Positions 36,172-44,984 of a DNA stretch of 64,000 nt are shown here, piece by piece. How positions within the stretch are numbered: position 1 is the stretch's first letter; each line of letters opens with the position of its first letter. The notes under the pieces were generated by a model. It saw nothing but the letters and a program-made list of their open reading frames with translations, made no database searches and was not told where the DNA came from. A program made the position numbers and the translations under genes. Origin of the DNA: Candidatus Heimdallarchaeota archaeon B3_Heim (GTDB taxonomy: Archaea; Asgardarchaeota; Heimdallarchaeia; Hodarchaeales; Hodarchaeaceae); NCBI GenBank assembly GCA_003144275.1, contig NJBF01000011.1, positions 29,042 through 93,041 of the forward strand, given 5' to 3'.

Positions 36172-37377
36172 ATGGTATGTATTGAAATCACTCCTAATAT
36201 TTATTGGAATGGATTAAATGATCGAACGAGTGATCTTTTCGAGGGGATATGGCCGATCACCAAAGAAGGTGTCTCCTATAACTCCTATATCATCGCTGAT
36301 GAAAAGGTTGCATTGATTGACCTAGTTAAAGGGATTAAAACAGATGATTTTCTAAGTCAGATTGAAGAGGTTGTGGATCCTGCAACCGTAGATTATGTGA
36401 TTATTAATCACATGGAGCCCGATCATACGGGTATGATTAAGACGATGCAAAAAATAGCTCCACAGGTAACATTTGTGGGCTCAGAACGAACTAAGCAGAT
36501 GTTGGATAAATTCTATCACTTAAACACAAATTTTAAGGTTGTAAAAACAGGAGATACAATTGAACTTGGAACGCATATTCTAGAATTTTATGATATACCG
36601 TTTGTCCATTGGCCAGAGACCATTGCCACCTATGAACGAACTAGTAAAATTCTCTTCCCGTGTGATGCATTTGGAGGGTATGGCGCATTAGGCGGATCAA
36701 TATTTGCTGATGAGTATGAGGACTTAGACTTCTATAAGGAGGAAGCATTACGGTACTATTCCAATATCATCGCAAAATTTAGTCGTTTCACTCTGAAGGC
36801 AATTAATTTGCTGAAAGAATTAGATATTCGAATTATCGCCCCTTCACATGGCCTTATCTGGCGAAATCCCAAAGAAATTATAGACCTTTATGAGCGATGG
36901 GCACGTTATGGAACTGAACCTGAATCTGCAGAAGAAGGCGTAACCTTCCTTTACGCGTCAATGTATGGGAATACGGAGAAACTTATGGGAGCTGTAGCTC
37001 AAGGGTTATCTCAAGAAGGAATCCCCGTAAAAATTTTCGACGTAGCCCGAACACATGTCAGCTATATACTACCATACCTGTGGAAGTATCGAGGAGTGGT
37101 CATTGGTTCACCAACGTATGAAGCAAAGTTGTTTCCGCCAATGGCTTATGTTTTGGACATTGCAACATCAAAACGTGTAATAAATAAGGAAGTCATCCGC
37201 TTCGGTAGTTACGGCTGGTCAGGTGGAGCTCAACGTGACCTTGAACCGCGGTTGGATAAGCTAAAATGGAATCTCCTTGAATTTTTCGAATGGCAGGGAG
37301 GTCCAACGCTAGAAGATTTCCAAAAGGGGGAAGAATTAGGTAAACGGTTTGCCCAACATCTGAAAAATTTCAATTAG
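36172..37377 (+). CDS. fprA: Flavodiiron protein (oxygen/nitric oxide reductase)
   Basis: This 401-residue protein reduces O2 to water, or NO to N2O, with electrons from rubredoxin. The metallo-beta-lactamase-like domain has the diiron ligands NHMEPDHTG (H80, E82, D84), HWPE, PCDAFG and PSHGLIW. A flavodoxin domain follows from about residue 255 (FLYASMYGNTEKLM, GSPTYEAKLFPP, GSYGWSGGA). The frame is open upstream, but the ATG at 36172 gives the normal N-terminus. The gene order rubredoxin-flavodiiron protein is a well-known oxidative-stress pair of anaerobes. Confidence 0.95.
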   Translation: MVCIEITPNIYWNGLNDRTSDLFEGIWPITKEGVSYNSYIIADEKVALIDLVKGIKTDDFLSQIEEVVDPATVDYVIINHMEPDHTGMIKTMQKIAPQVTFVGSERTKQMLDKFYHLNTNFKVVKTGDTIELGTHILEFYDIPFVHWPETIATYERTSKILFPCDAFGGYGALGGSIFADEYEDLDFYKEEALRYYSNIIAKFSRFTLKAINLLKELDIRIIAPSHGLIWRNPKEIIDLYERWARYGTEPESAEEGVTFLYASMYGNTEKLMGAVAQGLSQEGIPVKIFDVARTHVSYILPYLWKYRGVVIGSPTYEAKLFPPMAYVLDIATSKRVINKEVIRFGSYGWSGGAQRDLEPRLDKLKWNLLEFFEWQGGPTLEDFQKGEELGKRFAQHLKNFN

Positions 37378-37487
37378 GAAGGGGTGATTCGCACGCGAAT
37401 CTTTCGTTAAATTCAGAAAAAGATTCTTACTTACCCTGTTTATCGTCTAGTTTATCCGAATATCAATTGTAAGAGTAGTGAATTAAA

Positions 37488-38465
37488 GTGAAATATCGTC
37501 AAATGGGTCGCACTGGGTTAAAAATAAGTGAAATTAGTCTAGGTGCCTGGCTAACCTACGGAGGAACCGTAGAAGAACTGGGTACCCAAGCATGTATTAC
37601 TAAAGCTGTTGAGCTCGGCATAAACTTCATAGATATCGCTGATGTTTATGCTCGTGGGAAAGCGGAAGAAGTTGTGGGAAAAGTCATTACCAAGGAGAAT
37701 TATGATCGGAAAAATCTGGTTGTAAGTAGTAAAGTGTTCTGGCCAATGTCAGATGGGATTAATGACCGGGGACTCTCGCGAAAGCATATTATGGAAAGTA
37801 TAGATCGCTCACTAGATCGAATAGGGACAGATTATCTTGATATCTATTTTGCACATCGGTTTGATTATCACACTAAGCTCGAAGAGACACTGCGTGCCAT
37901 GTCTGATCTGATAGATCAAGGCCTAGTCCATTATTGGGGTACATCTGTCTGGCCAGCAGTCCAACTAGAACGTGCAGTTTGGATGGCTAAAGATCTCGGA
38001 CTACATCCTCCCGTTGTTGAACAACCGCGTTACAACATGTTAGACCGATTTATTGAACGAGATGTCATGGACACCTGTGATCGGAATGGGATTGGGATAG
38101 TATGCTGGTCACCTTTAGCCCAAGGGGTGTTAACTGGAAAATATAATGATGGAGTGCCTGAAAATAGTCGAGCTACAACTAGTAACTTCATTCAGCGTGA
38201 TTTAACGGAAGAAAATTTATCCAAAGTCCGTCAATTGAAAGATATAGCCACAAGTAAGGAAATAACTGTCGGTCAGCTTGCCCTTGCGTGGATTCTTCGT
38301 AGAAGTGAAATATCATGTGCTATCACTGGAGCCACTTCTGAAGCCCATGTTCTTTCTAATGTTACGGCTTCTGATATAACCTTAGATAACCAAACTCTTG
38401 AAGAAATAGAAGGCATACTGAACAATAAACCAAAACAACATCCAGTCTATCTCCCACCATGGTAA
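37488..38465 (+). CDS. Aldo/keto reductase (Kv-beta-like family)
   Basis: This 325-residue NADPH-dependent reductase has the (beta/alpha)8 fold of aldo/keto reductases. Catalytic residues are seen in FIDIADVYARGKAEEVVG (D and Y), VSSKVFWPM (K) and YFAHRFDY (H). The cofactor pocket has WGTSVWP and a C-terminal GATSEAHV. It resembles the potassium-channel beta-subunit branch, which reduces varied aldehydes and ketones. The start is GTG at 37488. The next in-frame ATG would cut off the first strand. It follows the flavodiiron gene on the same strand after 110 bases. Confidence 0.9.
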   Translation: MKYRQMGRTGLKISEISLGAWLTYGGTVEELGTQACITKAVELGINFIDIADVYARGKAEEVVGKVITKENYDRKNLVVSSKVFWPMSDGINDRGLSRKHIMESIDRSLDRIGTDYLDIYFAHRFDYHTKLEETLRAMSDLIDQGLVHYWGTSVWPAVQLERAVWMAKDLGLHPPVVEQPRYNMLDRFIERDVMDTCDRNGIGIVCWSPLAQGVLTGKYNDGVPENSRATTSNFIQRDLTEENLSKVRQLKDIATSKEITVGQLALAWILRRSEISCAITGATSEAHVLSNVTASDITLDNQTLEEIEGILNNKPKQHPVYLPPW

Positions 38466-38613
38466 AAAAAATGAAATAAAAGACAATTTATGCAATTTTT
38501 GGATAAATTGAGGTAAGAAAATTATATTTTTTTACGTTGGACTAGAGGGGGTAATTATTGGGGGAGAATTTTTTCCAGTAACTGCATAAATTGTGATTTA
38601 AGATTGGGAACTG

Positions 38614-38781
38614 TTAAGCGGCGGATCGATTAACTTTCTCTGTGGATTTGACTGTTGGTCTGAGATTCTGGGTATATAATACACCATTATAATTCAGGTA
38701 TTCTAAGGTGAGTCGAAGGCGAGTCTCTTGATGGATTAAAGCTAGCCGCTCGTCGGAGTTCAGCTTTGTTGTTGGAGTCAT
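38614..38781 (-). CDS. Microprotein A with EYLNY motif (55 aa)
   Basis: The frame runs from ATG at 38781 to TAA at 38614. A GAGGA ribosome-binding site lies just upstream (GAGGAACTAAATG). The residues around RLRLTLEYLNYNGVLYTQNL closely match ERLQSTIEYLNYTGPVFTNL of the second small gene 220 bases away. This conservation between two short frames supports coding. No membrane helix or known motif was recognised. The core looks like one helix followed by a short extended part. The function is unknown. Confidence 0.6.
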   Translation of the reverse strand: MTPTTKLNSDERLALIHQETRLRLTLEYLNYNGVLYTQNLRPTVKSTEKVNRSAA

Positions 38782-38858
38782 TTAGTTCCTCGAGATATTA
38801 CCATTCTCAAACTAATTTTTATATTCCCATAACATTTCCAGAATATAACTAGTTCTGG
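38782..38858 (-). promoter_or_regulatory. Promoter region of microprotein A with inverted repeat
   Basis: On the minus strand a TATA-like GAATATAAAAAT lies at 38826-38815, about 26 bases before a possible transcript start at 38790-38795. Upstream of it is a perfect 6-base inverted repeat, CCAGAA at 38838-38843 and TTCTGG at 38853-38858, with a 9-base spacer. The half GTTCTGG resembles the GTTCTAG in the repeats before microprotein B. Confidence 0.4.
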
Positions 38859-39002
38859 GATCTCTCCTTCAAAGTCTCTATTAAAAAAAGAGAAAAGGAG
38901 AAAAGGGAAAAATTGGCCGTCGCTAGTCTTCTTGACCCGACTCAAATTATCAAAAGGTGTTATTTCAGATTTGTGATGTTAATATGAAGACAAACTGCAA
39001 TG

Positions 39003-39158
39003 TTAATATGCAGATGAACCAATAATCTTCAGTGAACCTTTCTGATCCTCCGTACTCGGTTCAGCACGAAGGTTCGTGAATACGGGTCCAGTGTAATTGA
39101 GATACTCGATAGTTGACTGTAGTCGTTCTTGTGAAGGTCGTAGTAAGGGACGTGCCAT
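39003..39158 (-). CDS. Microprotein B, paralogue of A (51 aa)
   Basis: The frame runs from ATG at 39158 to TAA at 39003. The middle ERLQSTIEYLNYTGPVFTNL matches microprotein A in the pattern R-L-x-x-T-[LI]-EYLNY-x-G-x-x-x-T-(x)-NLR. No ribosome-binding site is seen. A TATA-like element sits about 26 bases upstream, so the mRNA may be leaderless. A short, acidic and polar tail follows the core. The function is unknown, and the pair may have arisen by local duplication. Confidence 0.6.
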   Translation of the reverse strand: MARPLLRPSQERLQSTIEYLNYTGPVFTNLRAEPSTEDQKGSLKIIGSSAY

Positions 39159-39169
39159 ACTAGAAATGT

Positions 39170-39201
39170 TGTTCTAGATACTATTTAACTGTTCTAGATA
39201 C
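39170..39201 (-). promoter_or_regulatory. Two 12-base direct repeats flanking a TATA-like box
   Basis: TGTTCTAGATAC occurs at 39170-39181 and again at 39190-39201, identical in all 12 bases, with a period of 20 bases. The 8 bases between hold the TATA-like core of the microprotein B promoter (minus strand AGTTAAATAG). A regulator bound here would block or guide TBP. Each copy contains a CTAG-centred palindrome, TCTAGA. Confidence 0.5.
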
Positions 39202-39572
39202 CTAGGTAGTACGTGGGGAGGAAATTATTGGTGTTATACCAAAGGAAAGAGAGGAGAGGAGGATATTTCGGGAGAAATTGGTGGAATTTCTTCAATTCTT
39301 CGTAAATAAAGAGGTCCTTGGTATTTTAGATAGGCGAGTACTTCATTTAGATTACTTAGATTTATTGATTCTGTATCAATCATTTTCATCATCCATGATC
39401 CTGTATTTGGTTTATATATTTAGAATCCCAAAAAAATACTTAGAGGGGTTTATCTATTTGAATAATGTGAAAGTTAGTATAAAAACTCGTAGAGGGAGGT
39501 TTTTCTATCCTAATTAGTGATTATTCATCCAATGAAGGACGATCTGTAGAAATCTCCAAGGATTATCTCGAC

Positions 39573-39580
39573 AAAAAAAA
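39573..39580 (-). terminator. U-tract after the thioredoxin reductase gene
   Basis: Eight consecutive T residues on the minus strand follow the stop at 39596 by 15 bases, as expected for archaeal U-tract termination. Confidence 0.4.
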
Positions 39581-39595
39581 GGAGAAGGAAATTAA

Positions 39596-40837
39596 TTAGC
39601 TATTACTTAGGTATTCCCTGATTGCAATAGCTCCCGCAGCCCCTTCACCAGCTGCTGCCACAGCTTGTTTCACTGATCCGAAGCGACAATCCCCCGCTGC
39701 AAAAATCCCTTGGACTGAGGATTGCTGTTGAGACGTGGTGATAAAACCTTGGGAATCAAGATCAACTCCCTTTAGGAACTTTGTATTGGGTGATAATCCT
39801 ACGAAAACAAAAATTCCATCTGGATGATAATCTTTTACTTCTCCAGTTTCCGTATGCTTAACTCTAACAGCCTCAAGACTGTCCTCACCTAGTAGTTCAA
39901 CAACTTCAGAATTTGCCCAGACTTCTATGCCTGATCGATCTCTTACTTTTTCCTGTAAAACAGGAGAAGCACGGGGTTCATTCCCACGGACGAGAATTGT
40001 CACATGATCAGCAAATTTCTCTTTCAGAAAAAGAGATTCTTCAAAAGCACTATTACCACCACCGATTACAAAAATCTTCTTATTTTTGTAGAAGAATCCG
40101 TCACAGGTGGCACAGTAATGTATACTTACTCCCAAAAGTGCGTCAGAACCCGGAACCACAAGCTGACGATAATTAGAACCAGTAGCGACAAGAACAGCTG
40201 AGCATGTAAACTCCTGAGACTCAGTTTTTGCGACTTTATATTGACATTCATCAAAGGAAGCATTAGGATGACAGGTACCCACGTTCAAGACTTTTTGAGG
40301 GGAGAGAATCTCAACCCCAAACCGTTCGGCCTGTTTTTTAACATTCTCTGCAAATTCTGCGCCAGTAATTCCTTCTGGAAATCCTGGAAAATTATCCAAT
40401 CGATTTGTTATGAAGGCCTGTCCTCCAACCGTTGATTGTTCTATTACTAGTACATCATACCCATCTCGAGCAAGATAAATCGCTGCGGTAAGGCCAGCTG
40501 GTCCTGCTCCTATGATAACCGTATTATAGAATGATTTTTTTGCTCTTTGTGCTAACCCTAAGAAATCAGCTAGTTCAAAATTACTGGGTTCTACGAATAA
40601 TTTTCGTTCTCCATCCTTTATTACTTCAACAGCGGGTATTTTTCGTTTTTTAGTCCCAAAAATTGTTTCATTCGTGTCATACACGAATTGTAAAGCTTTT
40701 TTCCCTTCAGCGTCTGGTTTTTCAATGTCAAACCAGCCATAGTGAATTCGCTGTTCACCTAAATATTTCTTTGTACGTCTACAATCACTACACCAGTTAG
40801 CTCCGTAAACATTAACTATTATTTGTTCTTCTGACAT
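39596..40837 (-). CDS. Glutaredoxin-thioredoxin reductase fusion
   Basis: The 413-residue protein starts with a glutaredoxin-like domain (NVYGANWCSDCRRT, C16 and C19; RKIPAVEV with the cis-proline). A full thioredoxin reductase follows, with FAD motif IIGAGPAGLTAAIYLA, redox centre HYCATCDGFF (C242, C245) and NADPH motif VIGGGNSAFEE. The C-terminal FAD motif is GIFAAGDCR. Electrons would pass from NADPH via FAD and CATC to the fused glutaredoxin domain. ATG at 40837 has an AAAGGG ribosome-binding site. It follows an acyl-CoA dehydrogenase gene by 18 bases on the same strand. Confidence 0.92.
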   Translation of the reverse strand: MSEEQIIVNVYGANWCSDCRRTKKYLGEQRIHYGWFDIEKPDAEGKKALQFVYDTNETIFGTKKRKIPAVEVIKDGERKLFVEPSNFELADFLGLAQRAKKSFYNTVIIGAGPAGLTAAIYLARDGYDVLVIEQSTVGGQAFITNRLDNFPGFPEGITGAEFAENVKKQAERFGVEILSPQKVLNVGTCHPNASFDECQYKVAKTESQEFTCSAVLVATGSNYRQLVVPGSDALLGVSIHYCATCDGFFYKNKKIFVIGGGNSAFEESLFLKEKFADHVTILVRGNEPRASPVLQEKVRDRSGIEVWANSEVVELLGEDSLEAVRVKHTETGEVKDYHPDGIFVFVGLSPNTKFLKGVDLDSQGFITTSQQQSSVQGIFAAGDCRFGSVKQAVAAAGEGAAGAIAIREYLSNS

Positions 40838-40855
40838 ATTCAATCCCTTTCACAT

Positions 40856-42028
40856 CTAACTAAACACTTTATCGAACACAGGTATGTATTTTGATAGCAT
40901 AAAGCGTCCTATGATCATCCGTTGTACTTGGGAAGTTCCTTCGTAAATTTGGTACAGCTTCGCATCCCGAAATAACTTTTCGATCAAATAATTTGTTGTA
41001 TACCCATATCCTCCAAAGATCTGTAGCGCATCTGAAGCTGTTTTCATTCCCGAATCCGTGGCAAATGCCTTCGCACAGCTTGCTGTTACCGTATTGTCCC
41101 AACCTTTATCCGCTTCCCAAGCTGCTTTCCATGTAAGTAACCGCGCGGCCTCATAATGCATTTTCATTTCAGCAATCATGAATTGAATTGCTTGAAGGTT
41201 CGCAATCTCAGTTTCAAAAGCCTTACGTTTCTTAGCATATGCGATTGCATATTCCATTGCTCCTCGTGCCATTCCACATGCAAATGCTCCAATGGTCGGT
41301 CGTGTATGCGCAAATGTTTGCATTGCTAATGGAAATGCCTGTCCAGGTTCACCAAGGACATTTTCTAGGGGTATCCTTACATCCTCCATCCGTAACATTA
41401 CCGTATTGGAAGCTTTATGACCCATTTTTGGAATCGGTTTTCCGATGGATAGACCAGCAGTCTCTGTAGGTACCACGACCGCGGTGACGCCTTTATGACG
41501 CTTAGTGCCCTCCAGACGGCAAAATAAACTAATAATTTTACTTACTCCCCCGTTCGTTATCCACATCTTCCGGCCATTTATCACGAGTTCATCACCCTCA
41601 ACTCGTGCTGTTGTTGACATTCCCGCTACATCACTCCCCATTCCTGGTTCACTTGTGGCAAAAGAAGCAAACTGTAATTCTTCTGTAAATGGTCTTAAAA
41701 ATCTCTCTTTCTGTTCTTCATTTCCCCCTAGGATAATTGGTTCTTGTCCAAGACTATTACAGAAAAGTGAAGTGGTTATTCCTGGATCTGCAGCGGCTAT
41801 TTCTTCCACTAACAAACATGAATCTAATATCCCTAATCCCAATCCTCCATTTTCTTTTGGTATTGTGATATTAAGCAATCCAGCTTCGAAAGCTTTGTTA
41901 TAGACATCATAAGGAAATTCCCCAGACAGGTCATATTTTCGGGAGACAGGAATTATCTCATTTATTGCAAAGTTACGCGCCTTCTTTTGTAGACTAATTT
42001 GCTCTTCAGATAAACTAAAATCAATCAT
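40856..42028 (-). CDS. Acyl-CoA dehydrogenase
   Basis: This 390-residue flavoprotein makes the alpha-beta double bond in an acyl-CoA. Typical motifs are FASFATSEPGMGSDVAGM (FAD/substrate contact), GRKMWITNGGVSKI, and QIFGGYGYTTNYLIEKLFRDAK. The base, a glutamate, is in IYEGTSQVQRMIIGR. The length is normal for short-chain or branched-chain enzymes. No electron-transfer flavoprotein genes are next to it. It is probably co-transcribed with the downstream glutaredoxin-thioredoxin reductase gene. Confidence 0.95.
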   Translation of the reverse strand: MIDFSLSEEQISLQKKARNFAINEIIPVSRKYDLSGEFPYDVYNKAFEAGLLNITIPKENGGLGLGILDSCLLVEEIAAADPGITTSLFCNSLGQEPIILGGNEEQKERFLRPFTEELQFASFATSEPGMGSDVAGMSTTARVEGDELVINGRKMWITNGGVSKIISLFCRLEGTKRHKGVTAVVVPTETAGLSIGKPIPKMGHKASNTVMLRMEDVRIPLENVLGEPGQAFPLAMQTFAHTRPTIGAFACGMARGAMEYAIAYAKKRKAFETEIANLQAIQFMIAEMKMHYEAARLLTWKAAWEADKGWDNTVTASCAKAFATDSGMKTASDALQIFGGYGYTTNYLIEKLFRDAKLYQIYEGTSQVQRMIIGRFMLSKYIPVFDKVFS

Positions 42029-42114
42029 GGATAAGACACCTTTAATGTTGTTTTTGTCATAGAATACCTACCCTAATTATCTTCAAAAATATTCGCCCAA
42101 TGATTGCGTAACTC

Positions 42115-42155
42115 GGTTATGTTTATTCGTAATTATGAGGTTTCAAGTCATAACC
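42115..42155. promoter_or_regulatory. Inverted repeat upstream of acyl-CoA dehydrogenase
   Basis: GGTTATG at 42115-42121 and CATAACC at 42149-42155 form a perfect 7-base inverted repeat with a 27-base spacer, 87 bases before the ATG. It could be a regulator site. A similar GGTTAT/ATAACC palindrome lies at 52687-52702. Confidence 0.3.
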
Positions 42156-42220
42156 TAGATTTTATCTAATTGTGAAGTTAGAACCTGAAAAATTACGCTG
42201 ATTCCAGTTCTTTTCCTATT

Positions 42221-44035
42221 CTATTGTTCACTCTCATCGTATTCTATGGGGTCTAGCTCATGAGTCGTTGTAGATGATAATTGTTCTTTTCTCAATTGAA
42301 GCTTAAAGGGGAGAAGAGTAAAACAGAGAATGACAATTAAAAATACTACAAACATGAACAAAGGAGCCATAAAATTCCAGTCAAACACAAAGAATACTGA
42401 ACGGGCGAAATTAAGCTCTCCTCCAGTAGTAATATTGTAGCCCCGTGCTAATATTCCAAGGAACGACCCATATTCCATTAAGCCGACACTAACTAGAAAG
42501 CTTAACCCAAAAGATAGTCTGAATCTTCTTAGATAATTTTTTGATTTGTCCTGTCTATATTCCAATCCTAGAAGCATACCAAGGGGAATATTAATGAAAA
42601 CGAGTAGTAATAACATACTCAGAGGTAACCAAAGTGATTGGTCTTCAAATATTGTGGCTGTTAATAAAATTGCATTTCCTATGTATAGAAAAAACCCAGT
42701 AACTATCGAGATAGGGAGGAGATTAGAAAGGTGATTATGTCCTCTAGGAAGCATTTTTATGACGACTACACCTAGTATCGCAGCTAATCCACTTATTCCA
42801 CCAACTATACAGATCAAGCGGACAGACGCAAGTATCCGACTGAGAATATCCTGACCTGCCCAATTGGTTCCAAAGATATGAGCACCTCCTGGCTCTGCAT
42901 ATGCAGGAAAACCATTTGAAAAATCATCATTTATCGGATCAAAAGGAGTAAGAAATGAGATTAGTATAATTACTCCAAGAAAACCCAAAAAACCAATGGT
43001 TAGAATTCTTTCACTTGGGTAACGTTTGAAATCTGTTCTAATTTGATTTGCAATCTCATTAAGTGTATTAGGTGATGTTTCTACATTATTTCCTTTATTT
43101 AATGGAAGAGGAATGAGGCTGATAATGATAAATCCAACAAGAATCATAAAACCATAGTTATATATGGAAGCGAATACAACGGGGATATTCATCAGCAATA
43201 AACTTGAGTAGAAGTACCGTCCTAGGCCTGGCCAACTGTAAATCGTTTCAAAAATAAAATCTCCGAGGAAAATTGATAGATAAGTCGCTTTTAGGGTGGT
43301 TCGAATACTCAACTTGGAAGCAATGGTTATTAATCCGATAATGATTGAAAAAAAGCTCATACTTAGTACAGGTAGAAAATTACGAGCAGCTGGTGAAGCT
43401 TCACTTCTCCATCCTGGAAGAATACGTACTCCTTCCCAGATTAATCCTGGATCAACTACTGATAGTAAGACAAGAGGTATTGAAATAAGTAAAATAGGGC
43501 TCAGTAAACCAGCTATCCTTAGTATTCCATCTAACCTTCTGGATTTATAAATGTTTAAATCTTCTAATACTCTGATTACAATAAATGGAGAAAGGATGAT
43601 TATTGTAAGAGTTAAGGCTCCACTTAAAATTACTTCTGTGGCACCTGAGAGTGATGAAAGCTCTTCTGCAATGGCTCCGCTAGTCATCCAGTTCGTACCA
43701 AAATCTGCACTTAAATATTTGGTTAAGAGATAAGGAAATGAGAAGGGGAATCTTGGAAGATTTAAACTTTCACGAAGGGTATTGTACTGATCTAATAGTG
43801 GAATCAACTCTACAGAAGATAACTTTGGTCTAATTGTTCGAGGATCAACTTCTCCACCAAATATTAGTACTAACAAGTCTCCAACCAAAAGGTTATAGAT
43901 GAAAAAAAGTACTGTAAATGCAATTAGGAATCCAAGAATTGATGTTAATATAGAATAACCAGCATTAATCGCATAAGGCTTTGAATAAATCCTAAATTTC
44001 TCATATAGCTCATTTTGTGTAGTTTTTTCTTCCAT
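42221..44035 (-). CDS. Fused DppB/DppC-like ABC permease
   Basis: The 604-residue membrane protein joins two permease halves of the peptide/nickel ABC family. The N-half has the DppB marks LLTKYLSADFGTNW and FETIYSWPGLGRYFYSSLL. The C-half has the DppC mark FGTNWAGQDILSRILASVR. The cytoplasmic loops with the EAA motif (usually YVRTARAKGL and a following RHxLxN) are not seen in either half. In the N-half only about 25 residues separate the LPVLSMSF helix from FETIYSWPGLGR. The contact with an ABC ATPase may thus be lost. No ATPase or substrate-binding protein gene is next to it. It ends in a charged tail. Confidence 0.85.
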   Translation of the reverse strand: MEEKTTQNELYEKFRIYSKPYAINAGYSILTSILGFLIAFTVLFFIYNLLVGDLLVLIFGGEVDPRTIRPKLSSVELIPLLDQYNTLRESLNLPRFPFSFPYLLTKYLSADFGTNWMTSGAIAEELSSLSGATEVILSGALTLTIIILSPFIVIRVLEDLNIYKSRRLDGILRIAGLLSPILLISIPLVLLSVVDPGLIWEGVRILPGWRSEASPAARNFLPVLSMSFFSIIIGLITIASKLSIRTTLKATYLSIFLGDFIFETIYSWPGLGRYFYSSLLLMNIPVVFASIYNYGFMILVGFIIISLIPLPLNKGNNVETSPNTLNEIANQIRTDFKRYPSERILTIGFLGFLGVIILISFLTPFDPINDDFSNGFPAYAEPGGAHIFGTNWAGQDILSRILASVRLICIVGGISGLAAILGVVVIKMLPRGHNHLSNLLPISIVTGFFLYIGNAILLTATIFEDQSLWLPLSMLLLLVFINIPLGMLLGLEYRQDKSKNYLRRFRLSFGLSFLVSVGLMEYGSFLGILARGYNITTGGELNFARSVFFVFDWNFMAPLFMFVVFLIVILCFTLLPFKLQLRKEQLSSTTTHELDPIEYDESEQ

Positions 44036-44342
44036 TACGTACCCCTCAAATATAAAGGATAATTCAGAATTAATTTCACCTCTTGAGTCGACTAGAGGCT
44101 TAAAAGTTTTATCTTCCCAGAAGACTGCATTTTTTCATTGACGAGATTCTTCCTCTATTAGTTCAAAGGAAAATTTTTTACACCATTTCTCAATGGCATT
44201 AATCGATCTATTGTACAATAATACGATTCCTACCTTCCCCTCTCAAGTGTATGCGTTGAACAGCAGAAATTATTTAATTTGGAACTATTTGGGAATAAAC
44301 TGACCTGTTCTCGTAAACAAACATTTCTAAGGGTGTTTTTTC
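44036..44342. other. Intergenic region between permease and tmk
   Basis: These 307 bases separate two divergent genes. No gene of credible quality was seen, and the only short frame (44193-44303, 36 residues) shows no supporting sign. AT-rich stretches probably hold both promoters. Confidence 0.5.
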
Positions 44343-44984
44343 ATGAATTCTCTTTCACGTGGTATTCTAATCGCATTTGAAGGTATCGATGGCTCGGGAA
44401 AAACAACCCAAATACACAAAGTTGCGGAGTGTCTACGAGAACTTAATTATCCAGTAACCGTTACTCATGAACCTAATCCCAATAGTCCGTATTCACAGTT
44501 AATTCAGCAAAAGGTGAAGAAGCAACGAGACCAAGTCTCTCCTGAACAAGAGTTGGAATGGTATACAGAAGACAGACGATGGGATTTAGAGAACAATATT
44601 CTTCCTGCGCTTGAGCGAAATGAACTGGTGTTAGTTGATCGGTATTATATGTCTAGTGCCGCATATCAAGGTGCTTTGAAAGTTTTTTCATTAGATTATG
44701 TTTTAGAGAAGAATTCCTTTGCAAAACGACCAGATCTATGGATTATCCTGGATGTATCTGTCAAACTTGGTCAATCTCGATTGGGAATGCGCGATAAACG
44801 AAACGATGATCAACTTGAAAAAACAGAGTATCAGAAATTGGTCTTAGTCAATTATCAACGACTTTCTGAAATGGATCTCGGTGGCCAAGTCGTATGGATC
44901 GATGCCAGTATTGAGGAAGCTCAATTAACCCAAGTAATTGGACAGACAATCATTGATTTTCTGAAGGCATACGTTATCCACTAA
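44343..44984 (+). CDS. tmk: Thymidylate kinase
   Basis: This 213-residue enzyme phosphorylates dTMP to dTDP. The P-loop is FEGIDGSGKTTQ at the N-terminus. The DR(Y/H) motif is VDRYYMSSAAYQGA, and the PDLWIILDV strand follows. The LID region RLGMRDKRNDDQLEK has few arginines in the LID, as in several archaeal forms. The length is normal. Its stop touches that of the convergent gene at 44985. Confidence 0.95.
   Translation: MNSLSRGILIAFEGIDGSGKTTQIHKVAECLRELNYPVTVTHEPNPNSPYSQLIQQKVKKQRDQVSPEQELEWYTEDRRWDLENNILPALERNELVLVDRYYMSSAAYQGALKVFSLDYVLEKNSFAKRPDLWIILDVSVKLGQSRLGMRDKRNDDQLEKTEYQKLVLVNYQRLSEMDLGGQVVWIDASIEEAQLTQVIGQTIIDFLKAYVIH

Larger units (their letters stand above)
38466..39595. other. 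1.1-kb region with two microprotein genes and repeats
   Basis: No long gene is present. Two short leftward reading frames that resemble each other (38614-38781 and 39003-39158) and operator-like repeats in front of each are described separately. An 11-base repeat ATGTTAATATG occurs at 38976-38986 and 39000-39010, the second copy spanning the stop of the second microprotein. From 39202 to 39595 no convincing feature was seen except a U-tract for the next gene. Confidence 0.6.

Noticed and set aside
39278..39517. 79-residue frame with TTG start
   Set aside because: The start is weak, the composition is AT-driven, and no motif or promoter was seen. It may be noise in the intergenic region.
44193..44303. 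36-residue frame upstream of tmk
   Set aside because: No ribosome-binding site, paralogue or domain supports it.
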